DNA of 64,000 nucleotides from an uncultured Paracoccus sp. Lineage in GTDB: Bacteria; Pseudomonadota; Alphaproteobacteria; Rhodobacterales; Rhodobacteraceae. The stretch covers positions 124,001-188,000 of the forward strand of contig NZ_CANMEH010000003.1 of assembly GCF_947496875.1 (NCBI RefSeq), given 5' to 3'. The position numbers and the translations under genes were made by a program. The notes beneath the pieces are model-generated. The model was not told where the DNA came from, ran no database searches, and saw only the letters and a list, made by a program, of their open reading frames with translations. Below, piece after piece: positions 26,601 to 33,847 of the stretch; within the stretch, counting starts at the first letter, position 1, and each line of letters opens with the position of its first letter.

Positions 26601-27000
26601 GCGTCTGACCTATCATCTCGCGCCCCCGGTGCTGCCCGGACGCGATGGGCAGGGCCGTCCCCGCAAGCGCCAGTTCGGCCCCTGGATGGGGCGGGTGTTC
26701 CGGGTGCTGGCAGGTCTGAAGGGGCTGCGCGGCACGCCGCTGGACGTCTTCGGCTACATGCCCGAGCGGCGGCGCGAGCGGGCGATGATCGGCCAGTACG
26801 AGGCCGACATGCGCGAGGTCCTGCCGCTGGTCACGCCCGACACCATCGACCTGGTCCGGGAACTCGCCGAATTGCCGCTGGAGGTGCGGGGCTACGGGTT
26901 CATCAAGGATCAGGCCGCGGACGCGGCCGGGCCGCGCCGGCTCGAATTGCTGCAGGCCATTCGCGCCGGTGGCGCACCCGTCCGGCACGCAGCGGAATGA
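23614..27000 (+). CDS. Fused indolepyruvate ferredoxin oxidoreductase
   Basis: 1128 residues from ATG 23614 with GGGAGGAAG upstream. It oxidatively decarboxylates aryl pyruvates to aryl-acetyl-CoA with ferredoxin as acceptor. The single chain combines the alpha part (TGYRGSPLGAVDQQM; pyrimidine domain), the thiamine-diphosphate domain (CSGCPHNSSTRIPDG and GGEGANWIG with a later TYNHSG), a ferredoxin-like cysteine patch (CEGCGDCSVQSNC, then CNKDYSCLQGFCPSF) and the gamma part (VVITGVGGTGVVTIGAVLAQ and GLAQKGGAVHIHL). The alpha-gamma fusion is known in proteobacteria. It is a single gene without partner subunits, controlled most probably by the divergent LysR protein. Confidence 0.93.
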   Translation: MSIQVSLADRFDLSKRHVLLNGTQALVRLMLMQAARDKAAGLNTAGLVTGYRGSPLGAVDQQMTRAQKVLAPANIVFQPGLNEDLAATAIWGSQQAELRGEGKYDGVFALWYGKGPGVDRSGDVMRHANMAGSSRHGGVVMAMGDDHTGESSTVLHQSDWAMVDAYMPVLSPAGVQEIMDYGLYGWALSRSAGVWTGLKTMKDTVEATSVVDGDPFRLKFVTPADFQMPEGGLNIRLGDTPLAQEARMIDYKRFAAEAFARANRIDRKMWGRPDARIGIIAAGKNWLDVVHALSLLGIDEAEAERLGISTYKVGQTWPMDMRSFQEWSETLDLVICVEEKRKLIEVQVKEAIFDNRHGRRVIGWRHDRTHEEVFPTRYALDPVTIAQKLGEILIEEGRRTDRLDAALARIGESRRADNAAEIAVRTPWFCSGCPHNSSTRIPDGSRAYAGIGCHYMVQWMDRETSGFTQMGGEGANWIGEAPFSTRDHVFQNLGDGTYNHSGIMAIRAAKAAETNITYKILFNDAVAMTGGQPNEGELSAAQIVRELQAIGVPTVLVHDEKEAIDRAQFPSGLRIEERANLMEVQRELAQVRGVTAIVYVQTCAAEKRRRRKKGAFPDPDRRVFINTDVCEGCGDCSVQSNCVSVVPVDTELGRKRAIDQSSCNKDYSCLQGFCPSFVTVEGGRPRRPMAEAFDLPDLRDPQLPSIEGTHNVVITGVGGTGVVTIGAVLAQAAQIDGKGAGMMEMAGLAQKGGAVHIHLRLANRPEDISAIRVAVGEADCIIGGDLMVTAGARTLGLMAKGETGAVVNEHEIITGEFTRNRDFRVPADRLKLSLQARLGDRVVFFDASSLAERMLGDSIYSNMLVTGAAFQQGLIPLSEAAIMAAIELNGAKVAENQRAFQIGRWAVLHPDEVTAPEPPTRLPRDPVAYRAARLVDYQGERLKQRFLDLVALAPAELRDSVARGYYKLLAYKDEYEVARLHLDTADRVAAAFEGDVRLTYHLAPPVLPGRDGQGRPRKRQFGPWMGRVFRVLAGLKGLRGTPLDVFGYMPERRRERAMIGQYEADMREVLPLVTPDTIDLVRELAELPLEVRGYGFIKDQAADAAGPRRLELLQAIRAGGAPVRHAAE

Positions 27001-27096
27001 CGTCGATGTGACGCTTGCACCCACCTGACGTGACTGAAGTCATGGCGTTTCGCGCCCGCGGCGCCTAGAACGCCGCTGAACAGGACGGAGCGGTCG

Positions 27097-27909
27097 ATGG
27101 CGGTTGGGGTTTTCGATTCGGGGCTGGGCGGGCTGACGGTGCAGCAGGCCATCGCCGCGCGCATGCCCGATCTGCCGTTGGTCTATTTTGGCGACAATGC
27201 CCACGCCCCCTATGGGGTGCGCGATGCCGACGACATCTTTGCGCTGACCTGCGCGGCCGTCGAACGGTTGTGGCAGGACGGCTGCGACCTGGTGATACTG
27301 GCCTGCAACACGGCGAGCGCCGCGGCTCTGCGCCGCATGCAGGAAACATGGCTGCCCGCCGACAAGCGGGTGCTGGGCGTGTTTGTCCCGCTGATCGAGG
27401 CGCTGACCGAACGACACTGGGGCGACAACAGCCCGCCCCGCGAGGTCGCCGTCAAGCATGTCGCCCTGTTCGCGACGCCCGCGACGGTCGCCAGCCGGGC
27501 GTTCCAGCGTGAACTGGCGTTCCGTGCAGTCGGCGTCGATGTCGAGGCGCAGCCCTGCGGCGGCCTCGTCGACGCCATCGAGGACGGCGACGAGATCCTG
27601 GCCGAGGCACTGGTCCGGTCGCATGTCGAGGCGCTGAAGCGCCGCATGCCGCACCCGCAGGCCGCGGTGCTGGGCTGCACCCACTACCCCTTGATGGCCA
27701 AGGCGTTTCAGGACGCGCTCGGGCCCGACGTCAGCGTGTTTTCACAGGCTGATCTGGTTGCGGCCAGTCTGGACGACTATCTGAAACGTCGGCCGGAATT
27801 CGTCGGTCCCGGGACCGTCTCGCGCTTTCTGACCACGGGCGATCCCGCCCGCGTATCGGCCAAGGCCACGCAGTTCCTGCGCCGCCCCATCGTATTCGAA
27901 CCTGCCTGA
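27097..27909 (+). CDS. murI: Glutamate racemase
   Basis: 270 residues. Makes D-glutamate for peptidoglycan. Catalytic context is complete: [11 protein letters not shown] at the N-terminus, first catalytic Cys in [13 protein letters not shown], second Cys in [13 protein letters not shown], and [11 protein letters not shown] in between. The ATG at 27097 follows ACGGAGCG. It is followed after 18 bases by ccmE in the same direction. A short palindrome TGACT-GA-AGTCA (27031-27042) lies upstream without known function. Confidence 0.96.
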   Translation: MAVGVFDSGLGGLTVQQAIAARMPDLPLVYFGDNAHAPYGVRDADDIFALTCAAVERLWQDGCDLVILACNTASAAALRRMQETWLPADKRVLGVFVPLIEALTERHWGDNSPPREVAVKHVALFATPATVASRAFQRELAFRAVGVDVEAQPCGGLVDAIEDGDEILAEALVRSHVEALKRRMPHPQAAVLGCTHYPLMAKAFQDALGPDVSVFSQADLVAASLDDYLKRRPEFVGPGTVSRFLTTGDPARVSAKATQFLRRPIVFEPA

Positions 27910-27927
27910 GGGATCCGGAGCACAGCC

Positions 27928-28377
27928 ATGAAGTCGCTCAAGAAGACGAGACGTATCCAGCTGTTATCGGCGGCTGCCGTGGCGCTGACGCTGTCGGCGG
28001 TGCTGATCGGTTATGGCTTCCGCGACGGGATCAACCTGTACCGCTCGCCAACCCAGGTGGTCGAACAGGCGCCGTCGCCGGATGAATACTTCCAGCTTGG
28101 TGGGTTGGTGAAGGAAGGGTCGATCGTCAATCTCGACGGCGTCTCCTTCGACTTCGTGGTCACGGATGGCGGGAACGAGATCCCGGTCCGCTATGTGGGG
28201 GGCGAGCCGCGCCCCGACCTGTTCACCGAGAACTCGGGCACGATCGCCAAGGGTCACTATCGCGACGGTGTCTTCCAGGCCGATTCCCTGCTCGCCAAGC
28301 ACGACGAGAACTACATGCCGCGCGAGGTGGTCGACACGCTGAAGGACCAGGGCGTCTATCAGGAACCGAATACCTGA
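27928..28377 (+). CDS. ccmE: Cytochrome c maturation haem chaperone CcmE
   Basis: 149 residues. CcmE covalently holds haem in the periplasm and passes it to the CcmF/H lyase. N-terminal anchor at residues 10-30 (IQLLSAAAVALTLSAVLIGYGF), then an OB-fold domain. The haem-binding HxxxY is His125 and Tyr129 in LLAKHDENYMP, as in the family. The C-terminus is short and charged. The rest of the lyase module (ccmF, ccmH) resumes 1.3 kb downstream, with the lysozyme and holin genes inserted between. The transporter part (ccmABC, ccmG) is not in this window. Confidence 0.96.
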   Translation: MKSLKKTRRIQLLSAAAVALTLSAVLIGYGFRDGINLYRSPTQVVEQAPSPDEYFQLGGLVKEGSIVNLDGVSFDFVVTDGGNEIPVRYVGGEPRPDLFTENSGTIAKGHYRDGVFQADSLLAKHDENYMPREVVDTLKDQGVYQEPNT

Positions 28378-28409
28378 CTGCCGGCCGCGACCCCGCAACG
28401 CCCGCGAGG

Positions 28410-28424
28410 TTAAGCGGCGTTTAA
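28410..28424. promoter_or_regulatory. Perfect CtrA binding box upstream of the lysis cassette
   Basis: TTAA-GCGGCGT-TTAA matches the established CtrA consensus TTAA-N7-TTAA exactly. It lies in the 92-base gap between ccmE and the lysozyme gene, 46 bases before that start codon, overlapping where a promoter would be expected. ctrA itself is encoded at 43577-44290. Binding is inferred from the match alone. Confidence 0.65.
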
Positions 28425-28469
28425 TGGCACCCGTTCAGCCTGTCCGCCTGATCACTTGCGGGGGCAGGG

Positions 28470-29081
28470 ATGAAGACAGTGGAGCAGATCGCGGCCGAGA
28501 TCGTGTCGCGCGAAGGTGGCTACGTGAACGACCCGGACGATCCCGGGGGCGCCACGAAATACGGTGTGACCATCGGGACGATGCGTCAGCTGGGGGTGGA
28601 CCTGAACGGCGACGGCAAGGTCGGCGTCGATGATCTCAAGCTGCTGACGCGCGCGCAGGCGACGCGGATCTTTGTCGAGCATTATTTCAGCAAGCCCCAG
28701 CTCGACCGTCTGCCGGAATGCGTGCAGGCAAGCGTCTTCGACATGTACGTCAATTCCGGCTCGAACGCGGTCAAGATCCTTCAGCGGCTGGTCGCCCGGA
28801 TGGGGTTTGCCTGCGCCGCCGACGGAGTCGTGGGGCCCCAGACGATCGCCGCCGCGCAGGCCGCCGCGGCCGCGGCGCCACGACATTTGGCCGACGCCTA
28901 TGGCATCGCGCGGCGCAACTACTACTACGCGATCGCCGACGGCCGGCCCGCCAGCCGCAAATACGCCCGCAGCCGGGCCGGCGGGAAGGGCGGCTGGATC
29001 GCCCGGGCCGAGGCCTTCATCGCCTCCAGATATCACCTGACCACCAGCGAACATCAGAAGAGGACCGCAAGATGGGGATGA
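28470..29081 (+). CDS. GH108-type lysozyme (holin-associated endolysin, GTA release type)
   Basis: 203 residues. N-acetylmuramidase of the glycoside hydrolase 108 family: the catalytic Glu15 lies in SREGGYVNDPDDPGGATKYG, followed by GVTIGTMRQLG. Residues near 44-56 read DLNGDGKVGVDDL, an EF-hand-like calcium loop. The second half is the PG_binding_3-type helical region (VFDMYVNSGSNAVKILQRLV; DGVVGPQTI). No signal peptide is present, so export needs the holin encoded immediately downstream (10-base overlap). Lysozyme plus 3TM-type holin is the arrangement of the separate lysis locus of gene transfer agents in Rhodobacterales. A CtrA box precedes it. Confidence 0.88.
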   Translation: MKTVEQIAAEIVSREGGYVNDPDDPGGATKYGVTIGTMRQLGVDLNGDGKVGVDDLKLLTRAQATRIFVEHYFSKPQLDRLPECVQASVFDMYVNSGSNAVKILQRLVARMGFACAADGVVGPQTIAAAQAAAAAAPRHLADAYGIARRNYYYAIADGRPASRKYARSRAGGKGGWIARAEAFIASRYHLTTSEHQKRTARWG

Positions 29082-29581
29082 TCGATCGCTTTCTCGGCGC
29101 CGGCAGCACCATCACCGCGATGGGCAACGCCGCAGGGCAGATGGCAGAGGTGTTTACGCCCAACCAGACCCGGCGGATGGAGCTGGACGAAGAGGCGTTT
29201 GCCCGCGCCATGGCCGAGCACGGGCAGGAATTCCAGTGGGCCGGGGGCAGCCATTTCGATGCGATGATCAACGGGTTGAACCGGTTGCCCAGACCGCTGC
29301 TGACCCTGGGGACCATGGGCCTGTTCGTCTATGCGATGGCAGAGCCGGTCGGCTTTGCGCAGCGCATGGAAGGCCTTGCGCTTGTGCCCGAGCCGCTGTG
29401 GTGGCTGATGGGCGCCATCGTCAGCTTCTATTTCGGCGCGCGCGAGGCGCATTATTTCCGCAGGCGCGTCTGGCCCAAGGCCAAGGTGACATCGACGGTC
29501 ACGACGCCAGCCGGTGGCGGGGCGGACGATTTCTCGGACAATGCGGCGTTGCAGGACTGGGCCGCCGCATCGGCATCCTGA
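29072..29581 (+). CDS. Holin of the GTA 3TM type
   Basis: 169 residues from ATG 29072 (AGAGGA upstream), overlapping the lysozyme end by 10 bases; a second ATG at 29078 is possible. Segments: an amphipathic N-terminal stretch (FLGAGSTITAMGNAAGQMAEVF), a charged helix with TRRMELDEEAFARAMAEHGQ, then hydrophobic helices at about 73-92 (PLLTLGTMGLFVYAMA) and 108-128 (PLWWLMGAIVSFYFGAREAH). This is the layout of the GTA_holin_3TM family. The tail (TTPAGGGADDFSDN) is polar. It would form membrane holes that release the cytoplasmic lysozyme. Confidence 0.82.
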   Translation: MGMIDRFLGAGSTITAMGNAAGQMAEVFTPNQTRRMELDEEAFARAMAEHGQEFQWAGGSHFDAMINGLNRLPRPLLTLGTMGLFVYAMAEPVGFAQRMEGLALVPEPLWWLMGAIVSFYFGAREAHYFRRRVWPKAKVTSTVTTPAGGGADDFSDNAALQDWAAASAS

Positions 29582-29630
29582 ACGTTCTGCCACGCCGGCG
29601 CGCCGCCCACGGCAGCGTGACATTTTGACA

Positions 29631-29653
29631 GCTGCGGGGGACTGGCCCGCAGC
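29631..29653. repeat. Hairpin between holin and ccmF
   Basis: An 8-bp perfect stem GCTGCGGG/CCCGCAGC (29631-29638 with 29646-29653, 7-base loop) lies 50 bases after the holin stop. No T tract follows on the plus strand. A -35-like TTGACA sits immediately before it (29625-29630) but no matching -10 is seen. It may weaken read-through into ccmF. Confidence 0.4.
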
Positions 29654-29703
29654 CTGCACACGCCTTACTGTTGCCCCTCGGAAACCGTCCGGGGGGTCTT
29701 TCC

Positions 29704-31662
29704 ATGATTGCCGAGCTTGGTCACGTCGCGCTGGTTCTGGCGTTCGTGGTGGCGCTGTTCCAGGTCGTTGTGCCGCTGCTGGGTGCAGCGCGCGGATGGG
29801 GCGCCTGGATGGACAGTGCCCGCCCGGCCGCCATGGCGCAGTTCGGGCTGCTGGGCATCAGCTTTGCCGCGCTCACCGTCGCCTTCATCACCTCGGATTT
29901 CTCCGTCGCGCTGGTCTATGAGAACAGCCACTCCAGCAAACCGATGCTGTACAAGGTCACCGGCGTCTGGGGCAATCACGAAGGATCGATGCTGCTGTGG
30001 GTGCTGATCCTCGCGCTGTTCGGCGCGGCCGCGGCCAGCTTCGGGGACAATCTGCCCCCCAGCCTGCGGGCGCGGGTGCTGGCAGTACAGGCCGCGATCG
30101 CCGCGGCGTTCCTCGCGTTCATCCTGTTCACCTCGAACCCGTTCGTGCGGCTGCCCAATCCGCCGTTCGACGGGCGGGACCTGAACCCGCTGCTGCAGGA
30201 CCCCGGGCTCGCGTTTCACCCGCCCTTTCTCTACCTGGGCTATGTCGGGCTCAGCATCACCTTCAGCTTCGCCGTGGCGGCCCTGATCGAGGGGCGCGTG
30301 GATGCGGCCTGGGCGCGCTGGGTGCGGCCCTGGACCCTGTCGGCCTGGATGTTCCTGACCATCGGGATCGCGCTTGGATCGTGGTGGGCCTATTACGAAC
30401 TGGGCTGGGGCGGGTTCTGGTTCTGGGACCCGGTCGAGAACGCGTCGTTCATGCCTTGGCTGCTGGCGGCGGCCCTGCTGCATTCCGCGATCGTCGTCGA
30501 AAAGCGCGAGACGCTGAAGGCCTGGACGATCCTGCTAGCGATCATGGCGTTCGGCTTCTCGCTGATCGGGACCTTCATCGTGCGCTCGGGGGTGATCACC
30601 TCGGTTCACAGCTTTGCCGCCGATCCCACCCGCGGGGTGTTCATCCTGGCCATTCTGGCGGTGTTTGTGGGCGGCGCCCTGACCCTGTTCGCGGCGCGCT
30701 CCAGCGCGATGACCACCCGCGCCGTCTTTGCACCGGTGTCACGCGAAGGCGCGCTGCTGCTCAACAACGTGCTGCTGGCGGTCGCGGCCTTCGTCGTCTT
30801 TGTCGGGACGATGTGGCCGCTGGTGGCCGAGTTCGCGGCCGGTCGCAAGCTGTCGGTTGGCGCGCCATTCTTCGAAAAGGCCTTCACGCCGTTCATGGTG
30901 GCGCTGGCCATCGCCCTGCCGATCGGGTCGATCCTGCCGTGGAAGCGCGGCAAACTGGGCCGCGCGACCGCCACGGTGCGGCCGGCGCTGATCTTTGCAC
31001 TCGCGGTGGCGGCGCTCGTCTTTGCGGTGTCCACCGGCGAGTCCGCCCTGGCGGTCATCGGCGCCGGGCTCGGCGCGTGGCTGATCGCCGGCGCGGCGCT
31101 GGATCTGTGGCATCGCGCCGGTCGCGTGCGGTCGCGACTGGCGCAGCTGCCGCGGGCCGACTGGGGACGCGGGGTCGCGCATGCGGGACTTGGCGTCACC
31201 TTCATCGGCGTCAGCCTGCTGATGGCGTGGGATGTCGAGGACATCCGCGTCGCACAGATCGGCGAGCGGATGCAGATCGCGGGCTACGACGTGACACTGC
31301 AGGACGTCTCGGAAGTGGAGGGTCCGAACTATGTCTCGACCACGGCCACGCTGCTGGTGGAACGGGACGGTCGCGAAGTCACGGTGCTGCAGCCCGAAAA
31401 GCGCGTCTATCCCGTCCAGGCCATGCCCACGACCGAGGCTGCCATTTCCACGGGCCTGTTCCGCGACATCTATCTGGTGATCGGCGACGAACAGGCGGGC
31501 GGTGGCTGGGCAATCCGCAGCTACATCAAGCCGTTTGCGCTATGGATCTGGGTCGGGTCCGGACTGATGGCGCTTGGCGGGCTGTTGAGCCTGACCGACC
31601 GGCGGTACCGCGTCGCGGCCGCAGCCCGCCGCCAGCCGGTGCAGACGGTGCCGGCGGAATGA
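29704..31662 (+). CDS. ccmF: Cytochrome c haem lyase subunit CcmF
   Basis: 652 residues from ATG 29704. CcmF is the large multi-pass membrane component that attaches haem to apocytochromes c. The haem-handling signature GWGGFWFWDPVENASFMPWL is complete, and the other conserved block is TGVWGNHEGSMLLW. Many transmembrane helices are visible, with a long periplasmic segment near residues 510-600 (LQDVSEVEGPNY; RVYPVQAMPTTEA). The stop overlaps ccmH (ATGA). The spacing from the holin gene (122 bases) leaves room for its own promoter. Confidence 0.96.
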   Translation: MIAELGHVALVLAFVVALFQVVVPLLGAARGWGAWMDSARPAAMAQFGLLGISFAALTVAFITSDFSVALVYENSHSSKPMLYKVTGVWGNHEGSMLLWVLILALFGAAAASFGDNLPPSLRARVLAVQAAIAAAFLAFILFTSNPFVRLPNPPFDGRDLNPLLQDPGLAFHPPFLYLGYVGLSITFSFAVAALIEGRVDAAWARWVRPWTLSAWMFLTIGIALGSWWAYYELGWGGFWFWDPVENASFMPWLLAAALLHSAIVVEKRETLKAWTILLAIMAFGFSLIGTFIVRSGVITSVHSFAADPTRGVFILAILAVFVGGALTLFAARSSAMTTRAVFAPVSREGALLLNNVLLAVAAFVVFVGTMWPLVAEFAAGRKLSVGAPFFEKAFTPFMVALAIALPIGSILPWKRGKLGRATATVRPALIFALAVAALVFAVSTGESALAVIGAGLGAWLIAGAALDLWHRAGRVRSRLAQLPRADWGRGVAHAGLGVTFIGVSLLMAWDVEDIRVAQIGERMQIAGYDVTLQDVSEVEGPNYVSTTATLLVERDGREVTVLQPEKRVYPVQAMPTTEAAISTGLFRDIYLVIGDEQAGGGWAIRSYIKPFALWIWVGSGLMALGGLLSLTDRRYRVAAAARRQPVQTVPAE

Positions 31663-32123
31663 CGAAGCTCAGGTCACTGGCGCTGGCATTGGTGCTTGTC
31701 GCGCAGCCGGTTCTGGCGGTCCAGCCGGACGAGGTGTTGCCTGATCCCGCGCTGGAGGCGCGGGCCCGCAGCATTTCGCAGGATCTGCGCTGTCCGGTCT
31801 GCCAGGGCGAGAACATCGACGAATCGAACGCGGCGATCAGCCGCGATCTGCGGCTTTACGTGCGCGAACGGCTGGTTGCGGGCGACAGTGACGCGCAGGT
31901 GGTCGATGCCGTCACGACCCGGTTCGGCGAGTTCGTCTTGTTCGAACCACGCGCTACCGGCAGCAACCTGATCCTGTGGCTCGCGGGACCGGTGATGGCC
32001 CTGGTCGGTCTGGGGATGGCCTGGCTGTTCCTGCGTCAGCGCAGGCCTGTCGCCGCACCCGCCGAAACCCTGACCGCGGAAGAGCGCGCCCGACTGGATC
32101 GGATCATGCGCGACGGCGGCTGA
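31659..32123 (+). CDS. ccmH: Cytochrome c-type biogenesis protein CcmH
   Basis: 154 residues. N-terminal signal (LRSLALALVLVAQPVLA), then the thiol-redox motif LRCPVCQGENIDES (LRCxxC) that reduces apocytochrome cysteines for haem attachment. One transmembrane helix at about 108-128 (NLILWLAGPVMALVGLGMAWLF) and a short cytoplasmic tail follow. This is the short CcmH form; the TPR-containing CcmI is not adjacent, because the next gene is on the other strand. Start ATG 31659 overlaps the ccmF stop. Confidence 0.95.
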   Translation: MTKLRSLALALVLVAQPVLAVQPDEVLPDPALEARARSISQDLRCPVCQGENIDESNAAISRDLRLYVRERLVAGDSDAQVVDAVTTRFGEFVLFEPRATGSNLILWLAGPVMALVGLGMAWLFLRQRRPVAAPAETLTAEERARLDRIMRDGG

Positions 32124-32154
32124 CGGCGGCAGAAGCCGGCGCGCAGACGGACGC

Positions 32155-32841
32155 TCAGACGATCTGCCGGAAACCGGGTGTTGCGCTGGCGTTGTCGAAG
32201 AACGGCACCGTCGCCGGCGGCATCAGCGGACCGCTCCCCGCCTCCGCGATCAGGCGCTGAACCTCGGCTAGAACCACCTCGGTGATGAAGGGCAGGTTCA
32301 GCCGTCGCGCTTCGGTCAGCGCCACCCAGTGCAGGTGCGACAATTCGTCCGAGGCCCGGCTGAAATCATGGATGTCGCCCACCACGCTGGCCGCGTCGAT
32401 CATGAAGAACCGCGCGTCGAAACGGCGCGGCCGCCCGGGCGGCGTGATTGCCCGAAACACGTAGATCAGCGCCGACGGGTCCGGCACCAGACCAGCCCGC
32501 TCGTATTCCGGCCAGCTTCGGTCGGCGCGTCCGGGTTGGCCGATCAGCAGCCCGGTTTCCTCGGCCAGTTCCCGCAGCGCCGCCGCGGCCAGTGCTGCCC
32601 CCCGGGCCTTGCCCTCGGCACGCAGATGCGCGTCCAGGCGGGCCATGCAGGCGGCATTCGGCGGCTGGCAATCCATCAGGTGGTCGTGCGCATCGACCGC
32701 GCCCCCCGGAAAGACGTATTTTGAGGGCATGAAGGCGGCTGCGGCACCGCGCATGCCCATCAGCACTGCGGGTCCACCGGGCGGCGTGCGATCCACCACC
32801 AGCACGCTTGCGGCGTCTCGGATCGGTGGATCGGCTGTCAC
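32155..32841 (-). CDS. Nudix hydrolase
   Basis: 228 residues. The chosen start is GTG 32841, overlapping the DUF983 stop as GTGA; a longer frame upstream only shadows the DUF983 gene. The Nudix box is split by an insertion as in the larger NUDT7/19-like family: FPGGAVDAHD, then later AALRELAEETGLLIGQ, which provides the REUXEE metal-binding residues. Substrate is not deducible; CoA or nucleotide diphosphates are usual for this family. It is coupled to DUF983, an arrangement common in Rhodobacteraceae. Confidence 0.85.
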   Translation of the reverse strand: MTADPPIRDAASVLVVDRTPPGGPAVLMGMRGAAAAFMPSKYVFPGGAVDAHDHLMDCQPPNAACMARLDAHLRAEGKARGAALAAAALRELAEETGLLIGQPGRADRSWPEYERAGLVPDPSALIYVFRAITPPGRPRRFDARFFMIDAASVVGDIHDFSRASDELSHLHWVALTEARRLNLPFITEVVLAEVQRLIAEAGSGPLMPPATVPFFDNASATPGFRQIV

Positions 32842-33278
32842 GATGCGTCCGCCTCGCCCAGGCCAAACCCATGCATGCGCTTGGCCCATTGCAGGCCGAC
32901 CATCGCCCCCTTGATCCGCGGCAGCAGGAGCAGCGACATGATGATCGCAGCGGCGCAGAACGCCAGGACCAGGGTCATCGGTGATGGCCGCCACGCCAAG
33001 TAGGCGGCGAGCAGCAGCGGACCGATGATGTGGGAGACGACGAGGATGGTGATGTAGGCCGGTCCGTCGTCGGTGCGCTGCGCGGTCAGATCCTCACCAC
33101 AGGACGGGCAGGCGGGCCGCACCTTCAGATAGCTGGAGAAAAGCGATCCCGATCCGCAAGCGGGACACTGCCCGCGGGTGCCGCGCAGCATTGCGGGCCC
33201 GAGGTCGCGGTCATCCGCAGCCGCAAGGCTGCCGGTGGGCGACAGAGGCGTTGAGAGCGAGCGAGGGGCGGCGTCCAT
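32838..33278 (-). CDS. DUF983 zinc-ribbon membrane protein
   Basis: 146 residues from ATG 33278 with a GAAGGAT site. The zinc ribbon is CPACGSGSLF with CPSCGEDL, preceded by a GTRGQ stretch, and two transmembrane helices follow (YITILVVSHIIGPLLLAAYL and MTLVLAFCAAAIIMSLLLL). The family sits near cytochrome oxidase genes in many alphaproteobacteria, but its function is unknown. Upstream frame as far as 33488 is open but not conserved-looking. A terminator hairpin lies only about 55 bases upstream of the start. Confidence 0.85.
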   Translation of the reverse strand: MDAAPRSLSTPLSPTGSLAAADDRDLGPAMLRGTRGQCPACGSGSLFSSYLKVRPACPSCGEDLTAQRTDDGPAYITILVVSHIIGPLLLAAYLAWRPSPMTLVLAFCAAAIIMSLLLLPRIKGAMVGLQWAKRMHGFGLGEADAS

Positions 33279-33331
33279 CTGACATCCTTCGGCGGTAAGA
33301 GGGGCGGTTGGGAAGATAGGTACTCGGAGTG

Positions 33332-33375
33332 GGAAAGAAAAGGAACGGGCGGCCCGTTCCCTGTGCCGTCGGCAC
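33332..33375 (-). terminator. Minus-strand terminator with a preceding hairpin
   Basis: The stem GGAACGGG/CCCGTTCC (33342-33349 with 33353-33360, loop CGG) is followed on the minus strand by TTTTCTTTCC. Just before it in transcript order lies a second hairpin, GTGCC/GGCAC (33363-33367 with 33371-33375). No gene on this strand is recognised upstream. It is either the end of a small RNA or an attenuator in the leader of the DUF983-Nudix operon. Confidence 0.6.
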
Positions 33376-33513
33376 TCGGTCAGGACAGGAATGCGACCCC
33401 CCCGTTCGACAGCCTTTACACCAAATGCCTGTCGCGCCACCCTGCGCGGGAGTGCTCGAAAATCCATTTCAGCCCCGCGTTGTGGCACATATCATTTCAG
33501 GAGAGGCAAGGGC

Positions 33514-33798
33514 ATGATCACCGAAGCGGAACTCGCCACACTTGCCGACGCCGCCATCATCCATCTGGCCGCCGACCCCGAGCTCATGTCGGCCTTGATG
33601 GGGGCGAGCGGACTGGACCCTGCGCAGTTGCGACAGGCGGCTGAGCGACCCGAGCTTGCCTCCGCGCTGCTGGACTTCCTGTGCGAGACGGATCAGCGCC
33701 TGTTCGACTTCGCCCGTTCGGCCGGAATCCGGGCGGAACGCATCGCCTATGCCCGCGCCGCCCTGGAGGCGGGGCAGGTCGGTATCCACCCGCGTTGA
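33514..33798 (+). CDS. DUF3572 family protein
   Basis: 94 residues from ATG 33514, preceded by AGGAGAGG. All-helical, soluble and acidic. Family-like blocks: LADAAIIHLAADPELMSALMGASGLDP, then a RPELASALLDFLCETDQRL helix. DUF3572 is a small alphaproteobacterial family with no known function. In several relatives it neighbours cell-cycle signalling genes; here it precedes the H-NOX and GGDEF pair by 49 bases in the same direction and may share their transcript. Confidence 0.8.
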   Translation: MITEAELATLADAAIIHLAADPELMSALMGASGLDPAQLRQAAERPELASALLDFLCETDQRLFDFARSAGIRAERIAYARAALEAGQVGIHPR

Positions 33799-33847
33799 CG
33801 GTTTCTTCAGACCTGAGTGCTAGACGCCCGATGACGGAGAAGGTGTC

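Noticed and set aside
28470..29581. A prophage remnant
   Set aside because: No integrase, capsid, tail, att repeats or change in base composition is present around the lysozyme and holin genes; a dedicated GTA release locus fits better.
33279..33488. An N-terminal extension of the DUF983 protein by 70 residues
   Set aside because: The extension is Arg-rich, has no ribosome-binding site and would run through the terminator at 33332-33360; ATG 33278 has a good site.
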